Shown here piece by piece: positions 51,183-60,887 of a stretch of 64,000 nt of DNA. The notes below the pieces were generated by a model, which saw nothing but the letters and a program-made list of their open reading frames with translations, did no database searches and had not been told where the DNA came from. A program made the position numbers and the translations under genes. Origin of the DNA: Phytoseiulus persimilis. Its lineage: Eukaryota > Arthropoda > Arachnida > Mesostigmata > Phytoseiidae. The DNA lies in the NCBI GenBank assembly GCA_037576195.1, contig CM075103.1:4774001-4838000 (forward strand), written 5' to 3'. Numbering within the stretch: position 1 is the first letter of the stretch; each line of letters starts with the position of its first letter.

Positions 51183-53459
51183 GCTCGCTTTGCTCAGATC
51201 AACGCACGATTCTCTGTGAACTCATTTACGCACGAATCGATCCTTACTACATTCCAATGTGACTGGTTTCTGTGCACAGGAGAAACCGTTGTAGACTTGG
51301 CGCGGTGAAGCGATGGCTCCCACCACCAACTAGATCCTCGACGATCTATCGGCCGTAGGGATGAACTGGTTCGGAGGGGACGAAGGAAGAAACCGCGTTT
51401 TTCACAGCGGGAGGACGTGATGGATGAGATCCCGGTCAAAGAGATCGGGATCACGCATGTTACTGTTTACCGGAATATAACCTCCGATTTCATATTCGAG
51501 CACTGCTTCCAGGGGGAGGCGGCCACAAGCGCCCAAAGAGGCACAATGAACGCATTATTTAAAGGGACCGTATGAGTGGCTCCGCTGCGCATAACCGCAA
51601 TGACCGCAAATATTTTGCAGTTTTTGACCGCAATAACCGCGGGCACTAAATACTATGATTGATGAGCGTACTGTGGCTGAGGATCTAGAATTGGGCGCTT
51701 AGAATTCAAGAGGACTGAATTTCTCGAAGAAGCTCGTCCATTAGGTGGACAGAGCGCAGACTCGAAAAGGAACCGATTCGGAGGGCTTGCCGAGCCTGGA
51801 TACAACAAGTTGAGAAATGCAATAGATGATAACAATTGCTGCCCTTCTTTTCTGTGCTCATCGACTGGCATTCGGATATCAGGGTACCGGGAGAGTTCAT
51901 GTTCATCGTAGAACATGCGCTCTGTAGACAGTGTCCCAATGGAATCTTCCGAGCTGAAGAATGAAGAAATATATTTCACAGAGTATCGGACGCTAGATGG
52001 AATTCGGGGCGATCGATCGATCGAATCATTTGGAACGGAAGAGGTTGATGTATCAAGGAACCTTTATAATGGAGATAAATATGAAGCAATATACCAGGAA
52101 CTTTCTGCGGCATGAGTGGAGACAACAGAGAGGCTGCGCCAAGTCTGTCCTGCAACATCCCTTCTATTTCTGCTCCACATATACTCATTATGAACCGGTG
52201 GCGTCACAGTGAAAATTGCGCGGATTGGCAAACAGAGCCGTCATGGGTGACTTGGGCTGAGATTCATTCAGGGCAAGAACCTCAGAGCGAAACGGGATAT
52301 TTCAACATTTTAAAATCACTCCGAGCCGAGATTGGGATCAATATCAGATCTCGAGCGCAAAAGAGCCGAGTTCGACATAAACGAGTTCACCGAGGGACCA
52401 GCGTTCCCCGAAGAAGGGTGGGAACTCGCAAACGGGAAAAACCGAGCATTTATAAACCGAACTGCCTACCATGGTTTGCATCTCTAAATCTGTACAAAAG
52501 AGTACTTTTACGTGGAATGCAATGACCTATGTATCCGTAGATACTGCGGTGAAAACAGAATTACTCGACTCCACATCCTAAAATGTACATACCTCGAGAA
52601 CAGAGCGATCAACGAGATCGCTAGAGATACTACGAACTGCGGAAAATGCGCGAATAAATCGCTATCATAATTATATCAGTGAGATTCTGGGAAATGGAAT
52701 CGACCTGGGAACCCTCAGGCACTTGAGCTGCCAATGAAGCGTACGAGAAGCAGTGAATATGGAAGCGACTCCAACTCGGCTACAAACTATCCGGCCAGAT
52801 ATTGCGAAACAAACGCACATGAGGATGAATGGATATCACCAACAACGGCGGCACTTCCAACAGCTCGTACCCGAGGGATTCTCAGAGCATCTGCCCGCGC
52901 TCTTGGTGGGTGATAATCAGAGGCATCACTCGAAGTTTCCGTCCGATAAGTAAGGTTTTGCTTCGTTCCCTGTCAAATTTCGGGTGCCTGAATGGAACTT
53001 CACTGCATTCCGAGGGTATTGACACACAACCATAATCACCGCCAGGAATACGCAGCGCCCTCTCTTTGACCATGTAGATAAACGAGGTGTGAACGGTTAG
53101 TCTGCTGGTGACCAAGGTCATGATCATTTCCTAGTCCTTGGCCTGTTACATCTTTGGTGAACTTTTTCAAGGCCCATCTATTGTTTCTCAAATCTCACCA
53201 GCCGGCACCCGGCCGCGCTTCGTCCGGTTGGACTGCGGTCCTTGTCATCGGAGCACTTCACTCTCTCTTCATTGGGTCAACATACTTCCTGAAACTATCT
53301 ACTCGTTCGTCTGATTGGTACATAGTGTTATGCTCAGATAGACTCCGCATTAACCTCCTAAGAATCCAAAAACTATTGCCCGGTCGGTCCTGAAATCACT
53401 TATATAGAGCCCGGAAAGAATGGTTAGACTGACCGCCGAATCAGCTCCATAGCTCCGAA
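51183..53459. other. Intergenic DNA between PARPBP-like gene and the retroelement region
   Basis: The first few hundred bases upstream of 51,182 should contain the PARPBP-like promoter; no clear TATA box is visible. On the minus strand, frames at about 51,653-52,010 and 52,882-53,127 have mixed amino-acid composition that looks more protein-like than chance frames elsewhere, but I recognise neither, and no splice sites link them. They may be eroded transposon or virus remnants given what lies next door. Confidence 0.45.
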
Positions 53460-53466
53460 AAGGACA

Positions 53467-53592
53467 CTCCAGACTTGAAAAAGTGTGGTCAGCTTGGTCC
53501 CGGAATCTTCCCTCCAGACTTGGAAAAGTATGGTCGAATTGGTCCCGGAATCGACCCTCCAGGTTTGGAGAAGTATGGTCCTGGAATCACCC
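53467..53592. repeat. 45-bp minisatellite, about 2.8 copies
   Basis: Units beginning CTCCAG start at 53,467, 53,512 and 53,557, giving a 45-base period. Each carries a GAAGTATGGTC-like core and a GGTCCCGGAATC-like end. The third copy is shortened by an internal deletion. Looser related sequence extends leftwards to about 53,380. Confidence 0.8.
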
Positions 53593-53670
53593 CGATATAT
53601 TCTAGAACGCAGACAAACTAGGAGTGCAGGCGAACTGACAGACGCAGCCGATTATATATAGTAAGGATCT

Positions 53671-53676
53671 TTTATT
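53671..53676 (-). promoter_or_regulatory. Possible poly(A) signal for the nucleocapsid-like frame
   Basis: AATAAA on the minus strand, about 124 bases beyond the TAG stop at 53,800-53,802, in A/T-rich DNA. Such a signal is not expected from a bunyaviral genome segment, so if functional it is host-derived. Confidence 0.4.
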
Positions 53677-53799
53677 CTTGTTTTCATTTTCATTCATACC
53701 TAAACTACCAAGACCCTCAAAATTCGGGATGAAGAGGGAGGAAACTCATTGCTGATGGTGAGGCCTTAGCTGCTGAAGTGAAGTTTTCTACTCGTCCTC

Positions 53800-54705
53800 C
53801 TAACTCTTTTCGACTCCGGCCTCGGAGAAGTAGTCGTTCAACTCCTGCAGCCTCTTCTCAGAAGATCGAGAAGCCAAGAGGGCCTCAGCTTCTCTCAATA
53901 AACTCGCCTCGGAGATCCCACAAGACTCCAGGAGATTATCCCAGACCGCCTTGTCAACGACTGAGATAGCCTTCATATAGGCCCTGAAATCCTCCATCTT
54001 GACCTTGGCCGAGATCTTCTCCGAAATGAGGAATTCGTTCTGCAGTCCAACACGGCCAAAGACCTTGATGCCCTTGGAAATTCGGTACAGAGTCGGGTGC
54101 TTCAAGAGCCCGCTCACTGCATGCAACTTGTGCACGACAAACGCTGAATGTTCCGGAAACGCGGCGACCAGTCGCCTCAATGTCAGAGAGGTGTGACCAG
54201 CCTTCTTCTGCGGGAAGGCTGAGTGGGCAATCACTGCCCTACCGGTCTGTTTCGGCGGCGGGCTGTAGAATCGAAACGATTCCTGATACTCTAGAAGCCT
54301 GGCCTTGGCCTCCGCCGATATTGCTCTTCCGCCATAAATGGCAGCGAGATTGGTTCCCCTCGTTATCGCGAGTTGGATCAAGTTTTGGGCGTCCGCCAGG
54401 GTCGCCCGTATCCTGTCAAGTGGATCCTGAAGGTGTCCGTGCCTAATTTGTCCAGCACACAGGAAGATCTTCTTGACCTCCGCCAGGTCCACTCCCTGGT
54501 GCTTCATCTCGTTCAGGGCCTCCGCCAGGGCCTCAGTTGTCACACCCAGAAACGCATCATGGACGGAGCTGCAGTTCCCATCAGCAATCACATCAGCGGC
54601 CTCAACCATGAGGTCCTCAAAGACCTCTATCCCAAGAACCATTTTATAATACTCTATGGGATCATCCTCACGGGTGGAGACCTTCTTCGGTGTCTCCGCC
54701 TTCTC
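53800..54705 (-). pseudogene. Endogenous phenuivirus-like nucleocapsid frame, main part
   Basis: About 301 codons are open on the minus strand from the retrotransposon junction to a TAG at 53,800-53,802. The translation is helical and matches the pattern of the tenuivirus/phlebovirus nucleocapsid family. It has a QGVD motif followed by a V-rich helix, then an AITRGTN motif, then a TLRRLVAAFPEHSA block, in the family's order and spacing. In those viruses the protein coats genomic RNA. The N-terminus is longer than in typical phleboviral proteins (about 245 residues in the family). There is no internal stop or frameshift, but the first 15 codons are displaced 6.2 kb away by a BEL/Pao insertion, so I class the locus as disrupted. 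Assignment is by motif memory only; an unrelated helical host gene remains possible. Confidence 0.6.
54701..54705. repeat. Target-site duplication, left copy (TTCTC)
   Basis: TTCTC immediately precedes the 5' LTR and is repeated at 60,888-60,892 directly after the 3' LTR. Five bases is the usual duplication length for BEL/Pao integrases. Confidence 0.93.
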
Positions 54706-54947
54706 TGTGGAATAATTTAACATGGAATTCCGGGGTCAGAGTGAGACCATTGTGATACCTTTCATAACCACAATTTCGCTGTGATACGAATAAACAAAAA
54801 AAAAGGAAGTGTGTGGATTTCAATCGTGACCGGACGCATTCATTACCCTCCGTAGAATCCGCAAGATAATTCGACCCTAGGCCACTTCGACTGCATCGGC
54901 GATCCATCCTTCCGTTCAGTCCGCTTACCCGATCAACAAGTTTCACA
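54706..54947 (+). repeat. 5' LTR of the BEL/Pao element
   Basis: 242 bases with TG...CA ends (TGTG/CACA inverted). AATAAA at 54,789-54,794, followed by an A-rich tract, is the likely poly(A) signal. I see no difference from the 3' LTR. No clear TATA box. Confidence 0.95.
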
Positions 54948-54965
54948 TGGTGCCGTAAACCAGGA
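54948..54965 (+). other. Primer-binding site
   Basis: The sequence right after the LTR begins TGGTGCCGTAAACC. TGG is the complement of the CCA end of a tRNA, as expected for a minus-strand primer site. The priming tRNA cannot be named without a tRNA set. Confidence 0.6.
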
Positions 54966-55046
54966 TTTGCACGCCGAAGAAGGATCCCCTCGAAGTGTCC
55001 CACCGATCTCAGTAATCTTCCTCAATAATCGTGAGTCGAAAAAACC

Positions 55047-58000
55047 ATGGAGCACCACCAAATGCCCACCCGAAGCATCAAGGCGTTGCGAACAAAGAAG
55101 CGTAACTCAGTCATGCAAATTATAGCGAAAGCAAATATCGATCTCGCTCAGAGTTTGCTACCCGAGGACATCGACGCGGAATACCTGACCGCTGTCCTCA
55201 AACCGATGGTCGCGCTCATCCGAAGCTACGACAATGAGCTCTTGTCCCACCCGGAATTCCCCCAAGAGGAAGTCGAGGTCGAGGTGGACGCCGCGGAGGA
55301 GTTCAACCAACCGATCAGCGAGCTCTTAGCAAGGCTAGGCCTAACGAGTCAACGTGCGTTCTCGTCGGTGTCAGCTACGGACATGTACCGATCAGCGTTG
55401 CAATCGACGCCACCTCACAGCAGAGTCCGGTTCGATCCACCCGTTGAGGAAGCGGAGGATGCCGAGACCGCGCGTAATCCACAGGCCCATGGTGGAGCCA
55501 CGGATCAAACGCATCATCATGTACGATTCCTACCCAGGGAGCTCGATATCGCGCCGGAAAAGTTTAATGGAGAGCGGATACGGTTTCGCCAGTTCAGAAC
55601 CCAGTTCGAAGCATACGTCAACCGTCACAGGGCAGTATCCGACCGCGAGAAGCTCATGGCGCTGCTCCGATTCCTGACCGGCGAGCCCAAGCGACTTGTC
55701 GACCCCCTGGTGCTCAGTGACGAAAATTACGCCGTGGCTTGGGAGCTGCTGGAGTCCAACTACTCCCGGCTCGACGTCGAGCGCGACAGGCTGCTGTCGG
55801 AGCTGAGAAGGCTGGGTCGTGTGTCGAGCTCGTTCGATGTCGACGGCCTCCGGAGACTCCTCAATACAGTGCAGCGAAACATCACAGTGCTGGCAACCTT
55901 GGATGTCCGGATCGCGTCGATCGCACCGTCCGTCAAATCGTCTCTGCTGGCCGCGCTGCCCGATGCGCTTCGTCAAGAGTTCAAAGACAGGCAGCGCGCC
56001 AAGCTGCAATTGGAGGAGCAAGTCAAGGCTCTCTCTCTCGGGGCCGCGCCGGCAGAACAGCTGACTCCAGAGAAGCCGCCCCAAAAAACAACAGCTGAGG
56101 ATCCGTACTCCAAAGAAGTCCGCGAGCTGATCGACTTCTTGAAGTTGCGCGTGGCGGACCTGGAAGACTCCAAATCTCTGGATGGTGCGCTCAATCCAGC
56201 AAGATCAGGCGGCGACGATCGCTGTCGCGAGACACTGCGTTCCAGGAGAGAATACCTCAGACCGCGTCAGCAAACCGTAGCAGCTACGACGACGAGGACG
56301 AGCAAGCAAAAGTTCCCTCCGCGCCCGTGTCTGTTCTGTGAAACACCATCCCACAACTCCAGCAATTGCCCTGCGGAGATCAGCGTCGACAGGAGAAGGG
56401 AAGTCCTCCGACAGAAGAAGCGCTGTTTCCGATGTTTTCGTGCGAGCCATGCCGATCCGGCTGACTGTCGTGGGAACCGCAGCGCATGCAACACTTGCGG
56501 CTCAAGAAATCACTATACCTCTATGCATGAAGGAGGCGCACAACCGGCGAACCCAGGCGATTCGGGAGAGTGCGTCGCGAGGGCGGTTGCCAAGGCGAGT
56601 ACCCTGATCGTAACCATCGAGGCCTACATTGTCAACGGCGGTTCAAAAATTCCAGTACGGCTGTTCCTCGACAACGGCAGCAGCCTGACGTTCATCAAAC
56701 CGACCATCCGTCGAATGGTGAGGGAGAACCCCGTGCAACGCGCCAAGCTGAACATCCAGGCATTCAAAGACTGCCACCTGATAGATGCCGAACGATACAA
56801 TATTAGACTCGGATTCGACGGAACCAACGAAGTTGTTGAACTCCTCGCTTACGAGCATGATTTCGGCGCGCAGCCGGAGAATCGATGTTCCTCAGGTACC
56901 GTGCGGGCTCTCAGACAGTTCCATATGGAGTTCCCACTCGCGGATCGCTCTCTTCTGGAGCTGAAACCCCCGCAACCCCCGGCTCTGTTGGTCGGCTCAG
57001 ACTACCTTAACCAGTTCCTCGAGCTCCAGGCCCCTCGGCGCGTCTCGAAAGACCTCCTGGCGTTCAAGACCAAGGCGGGATGGACCATCCAGGGCCCAAC
57101 ATCGGAGGCCCCTGCTCCCCGAGTGTCCGTGTCGGCGATCACGGATATTTGCTGTCCAGCAGCGCTGTCTGGGCCGGCAGGGCTTCTGGAGCGATGGTGG
57201 GACCTCGACGCAATCGGCATCAAAGAAGAAGATTCCAAGCCGACGAGCTCAGCTGACGAGCACTCGGCACTCGACCAGTTTTCCAGAACTGTCGTGTACG
57301 ACGGCGAGCGATACGAAGTGGCGTTTCCAAAGAGGTCCTCCATCTCCGAGTTGATGAACAATAAGACCGGCGCAATCCGCCGAGTGAAGGGAAGGCTGAA
57401 CCAGTTACAAATGCAACCAGAACGCTACCGACGATACGATCAAGAGATTATGAGTTTCGTCGAGGAGGGCTACGCCTCAGAGGTGCATGACTTCAACGAG
57501 ACCACGGGAAGTACGGCCGATGGCTCCTACCACATGCCACATCACGCCGTGGTGACGTCGGCAGGCGGCGCCGAAAAGTGGCGGGTCGTTTTCGACTGCT
57601 CGGCAAAGGAGCGCGGTACGACGTCGCTCAACGACCACCTCCTTGCTGGACCGAACCTCTGCACCGACCTCGTGACCCTCATGCTGAGATTCAGGCTCGG
57701 ACGCATCGCCGTGTCGGCAGATATCACGAAGGCTTACATGAGGATCGCGATCGCAGAGGCGGATAGGCCCATGTTCCGATTCCTATGGCGGAGGCCCACC
57801 GAGTCGAAAATGCGGTGTTTCCAGATGAATCGGGTCACATGGGGAGCCTCCTCGAGCGGATTCCTGCTCGCCGCCGTGTTGCGCGAGCATTTCCTCAAGA
57901 GTTCGCCGGAGGAGTGTCGGGACATGGGCACCTATTTCTACTGTGACGATTTTCTACGGAGTTTCGACAGCGAGCGCGACGCTGTCCAAGGTGTGGACCG

Positions 58001-59666
58001 GCTGCGCGCTGCGCTGCAGACAGCTGACATGCAGCTGGCCAAGTGGAAGACTAATTCTAGGTCGGTCGCTGATCACCTGGCATCTCGCGGAATCGATGAA
58101 CCGTCCCTAACCCTCGACGGGGGGAACACCCTGAAGGTCCTCGGGGTCTCCTGGACACCCAGTCGTGACACGTTTCAGTTTTGCATCCGCGACCTGGCAC
58201 AGTTGGCCGAATCCACGAGGAGACCAACCAGGCGCACGGTGCTCAGCCTGATTGCGTCAATCTTTGACCCCTCGGGATGGCTCACACCGTTCACCGTGCG
58301 AGGGCGACTCATCGTTCAGCGGATGTGGACGAAGAACATGCAATGGGAGCAAGAGGTTACAGGCGAGCTCAAGGCGGAGTTCGAGCGATGGGTGTTGGAG
58401 TTCGAAGCGCTCCGCGAGTTCCAGTTCCCCCGACGGTACGTATCGGCGGACAAGACGGTCACATCCCGCGAGTTGCACATCTTCTGCGATGCATCTATCT
58501 CCGCCTATGCCTGCGCGGCATATATACAGACGACCCTGGTCGACGGTTCGTCCGAGGTTTCGCTGGTTATGTCGAAAACCAAGCTCGCTCCGAAGAAACG
58601 TCAAACTCTCCCACGACTGGAACTCCTGGGGGCGCTAATCGCCACCAGGCTGAAAACATTCATCGTCGACAATATGGGTGTGGACTTCGATAAGATCTCG
58701 TTCTATACAGATTCAATGATCGCCTATTTCTGGGCCACTGCGCGCACAACAGGAAAGTGGAAAATCTTCGTCGCGAACCGTGTCGCCGAGATCCAGAGCC
58801 GTTCAACAGCCGATCAATGGTTCCACGTCCCGGGAGATCAGAACGTAGCGGATCTTCCAACAAGAGGAATATCAGCGAAATCACTCACAACTACCCCGAG
58901 CTGGTGGTCCGGACCGGCGTGGCTCACGTCGAGCATCGAGCAGCGCCCGTCCACGCAGCCGCGCTCAGAGAGCCAGGAGTTCAAGTTGGTGCAGGAAGAG
59001 ATCCGCCAGATAGTCGCGGTCATCACCATCCTCTCCCCGCTGCTCGACCTCGAGAGATACAGCACACTCGGCCGAGCTGTCCGCGTCATGACCAACGTCC
59101 TAAGGTTCACGCGACGGGCGGCACGCAAACCGATCCCCCTGCTTGCGGAGTTGGCGGCGGAGGCCGAGACCACTATCATCCGCTGGGTACAACGTCAGTA
59201 CCTTGCGAAGGAATTGAGCGAGGTGGCCGCGGGCGAAAGCGTGCCGAGCGCGTCGAAACTCGCCGGCTTTTGTCTTTTTGCTGACGAGTCCGGAGTGCTC
59301 AGAGCCAGAACCCGCCTCACGCGAGGCCCTATGTTTACATTCGACGAAAAAAAACCCGGTCATCATCCCAGGGGAGTCCCGGCTCGCCACGCTGCTGATT
59401 TTGGACACCCACAGAGTCAACGCCCACTTTGGAGTGAACACGGTCCTGAGTTTCCTGCGACGCCGTTTCTGGATTGTCCGCGCGAGGCAGGTGATAAAGG
59501 CGATCCTCAGAGGATGTGTAGTGTGTCGCCGAAGACACAGCCGTCCGTCATCGCAGATCGAGGCCCCGCTTCCGAGAGAGCGCGCGGAGTTCATCGCCCC
59601 CTTCGCCGCCGCCGGACTGGATTTTTGCGGTCCCTTCTTCGCACGCGCGCGGGAGTCCACGGATAA
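55047..59666 (+). CDS. BEL/Pao gag-pol polyprotein (gag, protease, RT, RNase H)
   Basis: The frame opens at an ATG in good context 99 bases after the LTR. Residues of about 165-320 form the gag-like DUF1759 domain. Three zinc knuckles follow at about 428-494: CX2CX4HX4C, CX2CX4HX5C, and CX2CX4H ending in His. An aspartic protease of the DUF1758 type has its LDNGS motif with D542. Reverse transcriptase has ADITKAY (D892) and the YCDD box (965-968). RNase H-like motifs are IFCDAS (D1148) and YTDS (D1222). The genuine polyprotein leaves this frame at the A8 run, 59,347-59,354; the remaining codons to the stop near 59,666 are out-of-frame shadow of the integrase. BEL/Pao elements normally encode everything in one frame, so the break is probably a homopolymer indel, real or from assembly. 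Confidence 0.93.
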   Translation: MEHHQMPTRSIKALRTKKRNSVMQIIAKANIDLAQSLLPEDIDAEYLTAVLKPMVALIRSYDNELLSHPEFPQEEVEVEVDAAEEFNQPISELLARLGLTSQRAFSSVSATDMYRSALQSTPPHSRVRFDPPVEEAEDAETARNPQAHGGATDQTHHHVRFLPRELDIAPEKFNGERIRFRQFRTQFEAYVNRHRAVSDREKLMALLRFLTGEPKRLVDPLVLSDENYAVAWELLESNYSRLDVERDRLLSELRRLGRVSSSFDVDGLRRLLNTVQRNITVLATLDVRIASIAPSVKSSLLAALPDALRQEFKDRQRAKLQLEEQVKALSLGAAPAEQLTPEKPPQKTTAEDPYSKEVRELIDFLKLRVADLEDSKSLDGALNPARSGGDDRCRETLRSRREYLRPRQQTVAATTTRTSKQKFPPRPCLFCETPSHNSSNCPAEISVDRRREVLRQKKRCFRCFRASHADPADCRGNRSACNTCGSRNHYTSMHEGGAQPANPGDSGECVARAVAKASTLIVTIEAYIVNGGSKIPVRLFLDNGSSLTFIKPTIRRMVRENPVQRAKLNIQAFKDCHLIDAERYNIRLGFDGTNEVVELLAYEHDFGAQPENRCSSGTVRALRQFHMEFPLADRSLLELKPPQPPALLVGSDYLNQFLELQAPRRVSKDLLAFKTKAGWTIQGPTSEAPAPRVSVSAITDICCPAALSGPAGLLERWWDLDAIGIKEEDSKPTSSADEHSALDQFSRTVVYDGERYEVAFPKRSSISELMNNKTGAIRRVKGRLNQLQMQPERYRRYDQEIMSFVEEGYASEVHDFNETTGSTADGSYHMPHHAVVTSAGGAEKWRVVFDCSAKERGTTSLNDHLLAGPNLCTDLVTLMLRFRLGRIAVSADITKAYMRIAIAEADRPMFRFLWRRPTESKMRCFQMNRVTWGASSSGFLLAAVLREHFLKSSPEECRDMGTYFYCDDFLRSFDSERDAVQGVDRLRAALQTADMQLAKWKTNSRSVADHLASRGIDEPSLTLDGGNTLKVLGVSWTPSRDTFQFCIRDLAQLAESTRRPTRRTVLSLIASIFDPSGWLTPFTVRGRLIVQRMWTKNMQWEQEVTGELKAEFERWVLEFEALREFQFPRRYVSADKTVTSRELHIFCDASISAYACAAYIQTTLVDGSSEVSLVMSKTKLAPKKRQTLPRLELLGALIATRLKTFIVDNMGVDFDKISFYTDSMIAYFWATARTTGKWKIFVANRVAEIQSRSTADQWFHVPGDQNVADLPTRGISAKSLTTTPSWWSGPAWLTSSIEQRPSTQPRSESQEFKLVQEEIRQIVAVITILSPLLDLERYSTLGRAVRVMTNVLRFTRRAARKPIPLLAELAAEAETTIIRWVQRQYLAKELSEVAAGESVPSASKLAGFCLFADESGVLRARTRLTRGPMFTFDEKKPGHHPRGVPARHAADFGHPQSQRPLWSEHGPEFPATPFLDCPREAGDKGDPQRMCSVSPKTQPSVIADRGPASERARGVHRPLRRRRTGFLRSLLRTRAGVHG

Positions 59667-60594
59667 GATTTACGTGGCCTTGCTGACCTGCACGGCGACG
59701 CGCGCGATACACCTGGAGGTCGTCCCCTTCATGAGCACAGCGCAAACTCATTTGGCGCTGCGCCGCTTCCTTGCCTCTTATCCGGCTTGCCGCCTCCTCA
59801 TAACGGACAATGCGAGATCGTTTACGAAGGCCGCTACGGACATCAAACGCATTTTCAACTCAGTCAGAAGTGCCGAGGTCCGCGAGCTGCTGGAGAGCCG
59901 AGGCATCGAATGGAAGTTCATCTGCCCGAAGAGCCCATGGGAGGGAGGTTTCTACGAGCGGTGCGTCGGAAGCGTGAAAAACGCGTTGGCGAAGACCCTT
60001 GGGCGAAGTCTCATCAGTTATGAGGAGTTCAGGACGATCGTTACCGAATTGGCCGCCATTATCAACGAGAGACCTCTCACCTACACGTCAGCGAATGCCG
60101 ACGAGCTGCTCCCGCTATCGCCGGCGCAGTTTCTCCGGGGAGGCCCAAGTAGGGCACCATTGGCCGCGATTCTCCCGTTAGATCAACTCGGGCCGGACGG
60201 GGCCCTTCCCGGGGACGAGCTGCGCCGCCGGCTCGTCATGCGCACATCGTACTTCAAAAACATCTCGGCGAGGTGGTACCGCGAATATCTGTTGCAGCTT
60301 CGATCCGCGAACCGTACCCGAGGCACTCTGCAGAGACCTCTCGAGGTTGGCGAGGTATGCCTGCTTCATGAGGACAACGTGCCTCGCGTCAGATGGAACC
60401 TCGTTAGAATCGAGGACGTCCATACAGGTCGAGACGGTAGCGTACGCACGTACACGGTGCGATTCCCGAACGGAAAGGTTACGCGGCGCTCGGCGCCATT
60501 GCTTTACAGATTGGAGCTCCACGGGACCGAAAAATCGTCGCCGTCTCCACCCGAGTCGGAACGGGACGAGACAGCGCCAGAGGCGATCAAGTAA
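59353..60594 (+). CDS. BEL/Pao integrase and C-terminal domain, frame-shifted part of pol
   Basis: This continues pol in another frame, from NPVIIP onward to a TAA at 60,592-60,594; the frame itself is open from about 59,278, and residue numbers here count from there. The HHCC zinc-binding domain is complete: H45, H50, C80, C83. The integrase core has LDFCGP (D115), ITDNARSF (D177) and FYERCVGS (E227). The C-terminal part, with WYREYLLQL and GEVCLLHEDN, matches the DUF5641 domain typical of BEL/Pao integrases. All catalytic residues are present. The protein would be made only by a phase change at the A8 run, or if the run is one base off in the assembly. Confidence 0.93.
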   Translation, partial: NPVIIPGESRLATLLILDTHRVNAHFGVNTVLSFLRRRFWIVRARQVIKAILRGCVVCRRRHSRPSSQIEAPLPRERAEFIAPFAAAGLDFCGPFFARARESTDKIYVALLTCTATRAIHLEVVPFMSTAQTHLALRRFLASYPACRLLITDNARSFTKAATDIKRIFNSVRSAEVRELLESRGIEWKFICPKSPWEGGFYERCVGSVKNALAKTLGRSLISYEEFRTIVTELAAIINERPLTYTSANADELLPLSPAQFLRGGPSRAPLAAILPLDQLGPDGALPGDELRRRLVMRTSYFKNISARWYREYLLQLRSANRTRGTLQRPLEVGEVCLLHEDNVPRVRWNLVRIEDVHTGRDGSVRTYTVRFPNGKVTRRSAPLLYRLELHGTEKSSPSPPESERDETAPEAIK

Positions 60595-60614
60595 TCGCTC
60601 ATTTGTGTCAAAGG

Positions 60615-60634
60615 AAAACGGGATTGCCCGTTTT
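60615..60634. repeat. Hairpin upstream of the 3' LTR
   Basis: Arms AAAACGGG and CCCGTTTT pair perfectly around an ATTG loop, between the pol stop and the 3' LTR. The purine-rich AAAGGAAAACGGGA sequence overlapping it (about 60,610-60,623) is the best polypurine-tract candidate, although it is about 22 bases from the LTR instead of adjacent. Confidence 0.6.
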
Positions 60635-60645
60635 GCCGGGGCCAG

Positions 60646-60887
60646 TGTGGAATAATTTAACATGGAATTCCGGGGTCAGAGTGAGACCATTGTGATACCT
60701 TTCATAACCACAATTTCGCTGTGATACGAATAAACAAAAAAAAAGGAAGTGTGTGGATTTCAATCGTGACCGGACGCATTCATTACCCTCCGTAGAATCC
60801 GCAAGATAATTCGACCCTAGGCCACTTCGACTGCATCGGCGATCCATCCTTCCGTTCAGTCCGCTTACCCGATCAACAAGTTTCACA
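60646..60887 (+). repeat. 3' LTR of the BEL/Pao element
   Basis: 242 bases reading the same as the 5' LTR, including the AATAAA at 60,729-60,734. It is followed at once by the right TTCTC duplication. Confidence 0.95.

Larger units (their letters stand above)
54706..60887 (+). mobile_element. Full-length BEL/Pao LTR retrotransposon
   Basis: The 6,182-base element has identical 242-base LTRs starting TGTGG and ending TTTCACA. It carries a primer-binding-type TGG directly after the left LTR, and one gag-pol coding region in the BEL/Pao order: gag with zinc knuckles, protease, reverse transcriptase, RNase H, integrase and a C-terminal DUF5641-like domain. It is flanked by TTCTC duplications. 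No envelope frame is present. A one-base phase change at an A8 run (59,347-59,354) separates the integrase from the upstream frame. LTR identity indicates very recent insertion. It sits in the opposite orientation to the nucleocapsid-like frame it interrupts. Confidence 0.95.

Noticed and set aside
54668-55003. A minus-strand frame across the 5' LTR, repeated at the 3' LTR
   Set aside because: It is simply the reverse strand of the identical LTRs and has no coding features.
59278-59352. The first 25 codons of the integrase frame as an independent start
   Set aside because: These codons overlap the upstream pol frame, which encodes the expected linker. Integrase similarity begins only after the A8 run.
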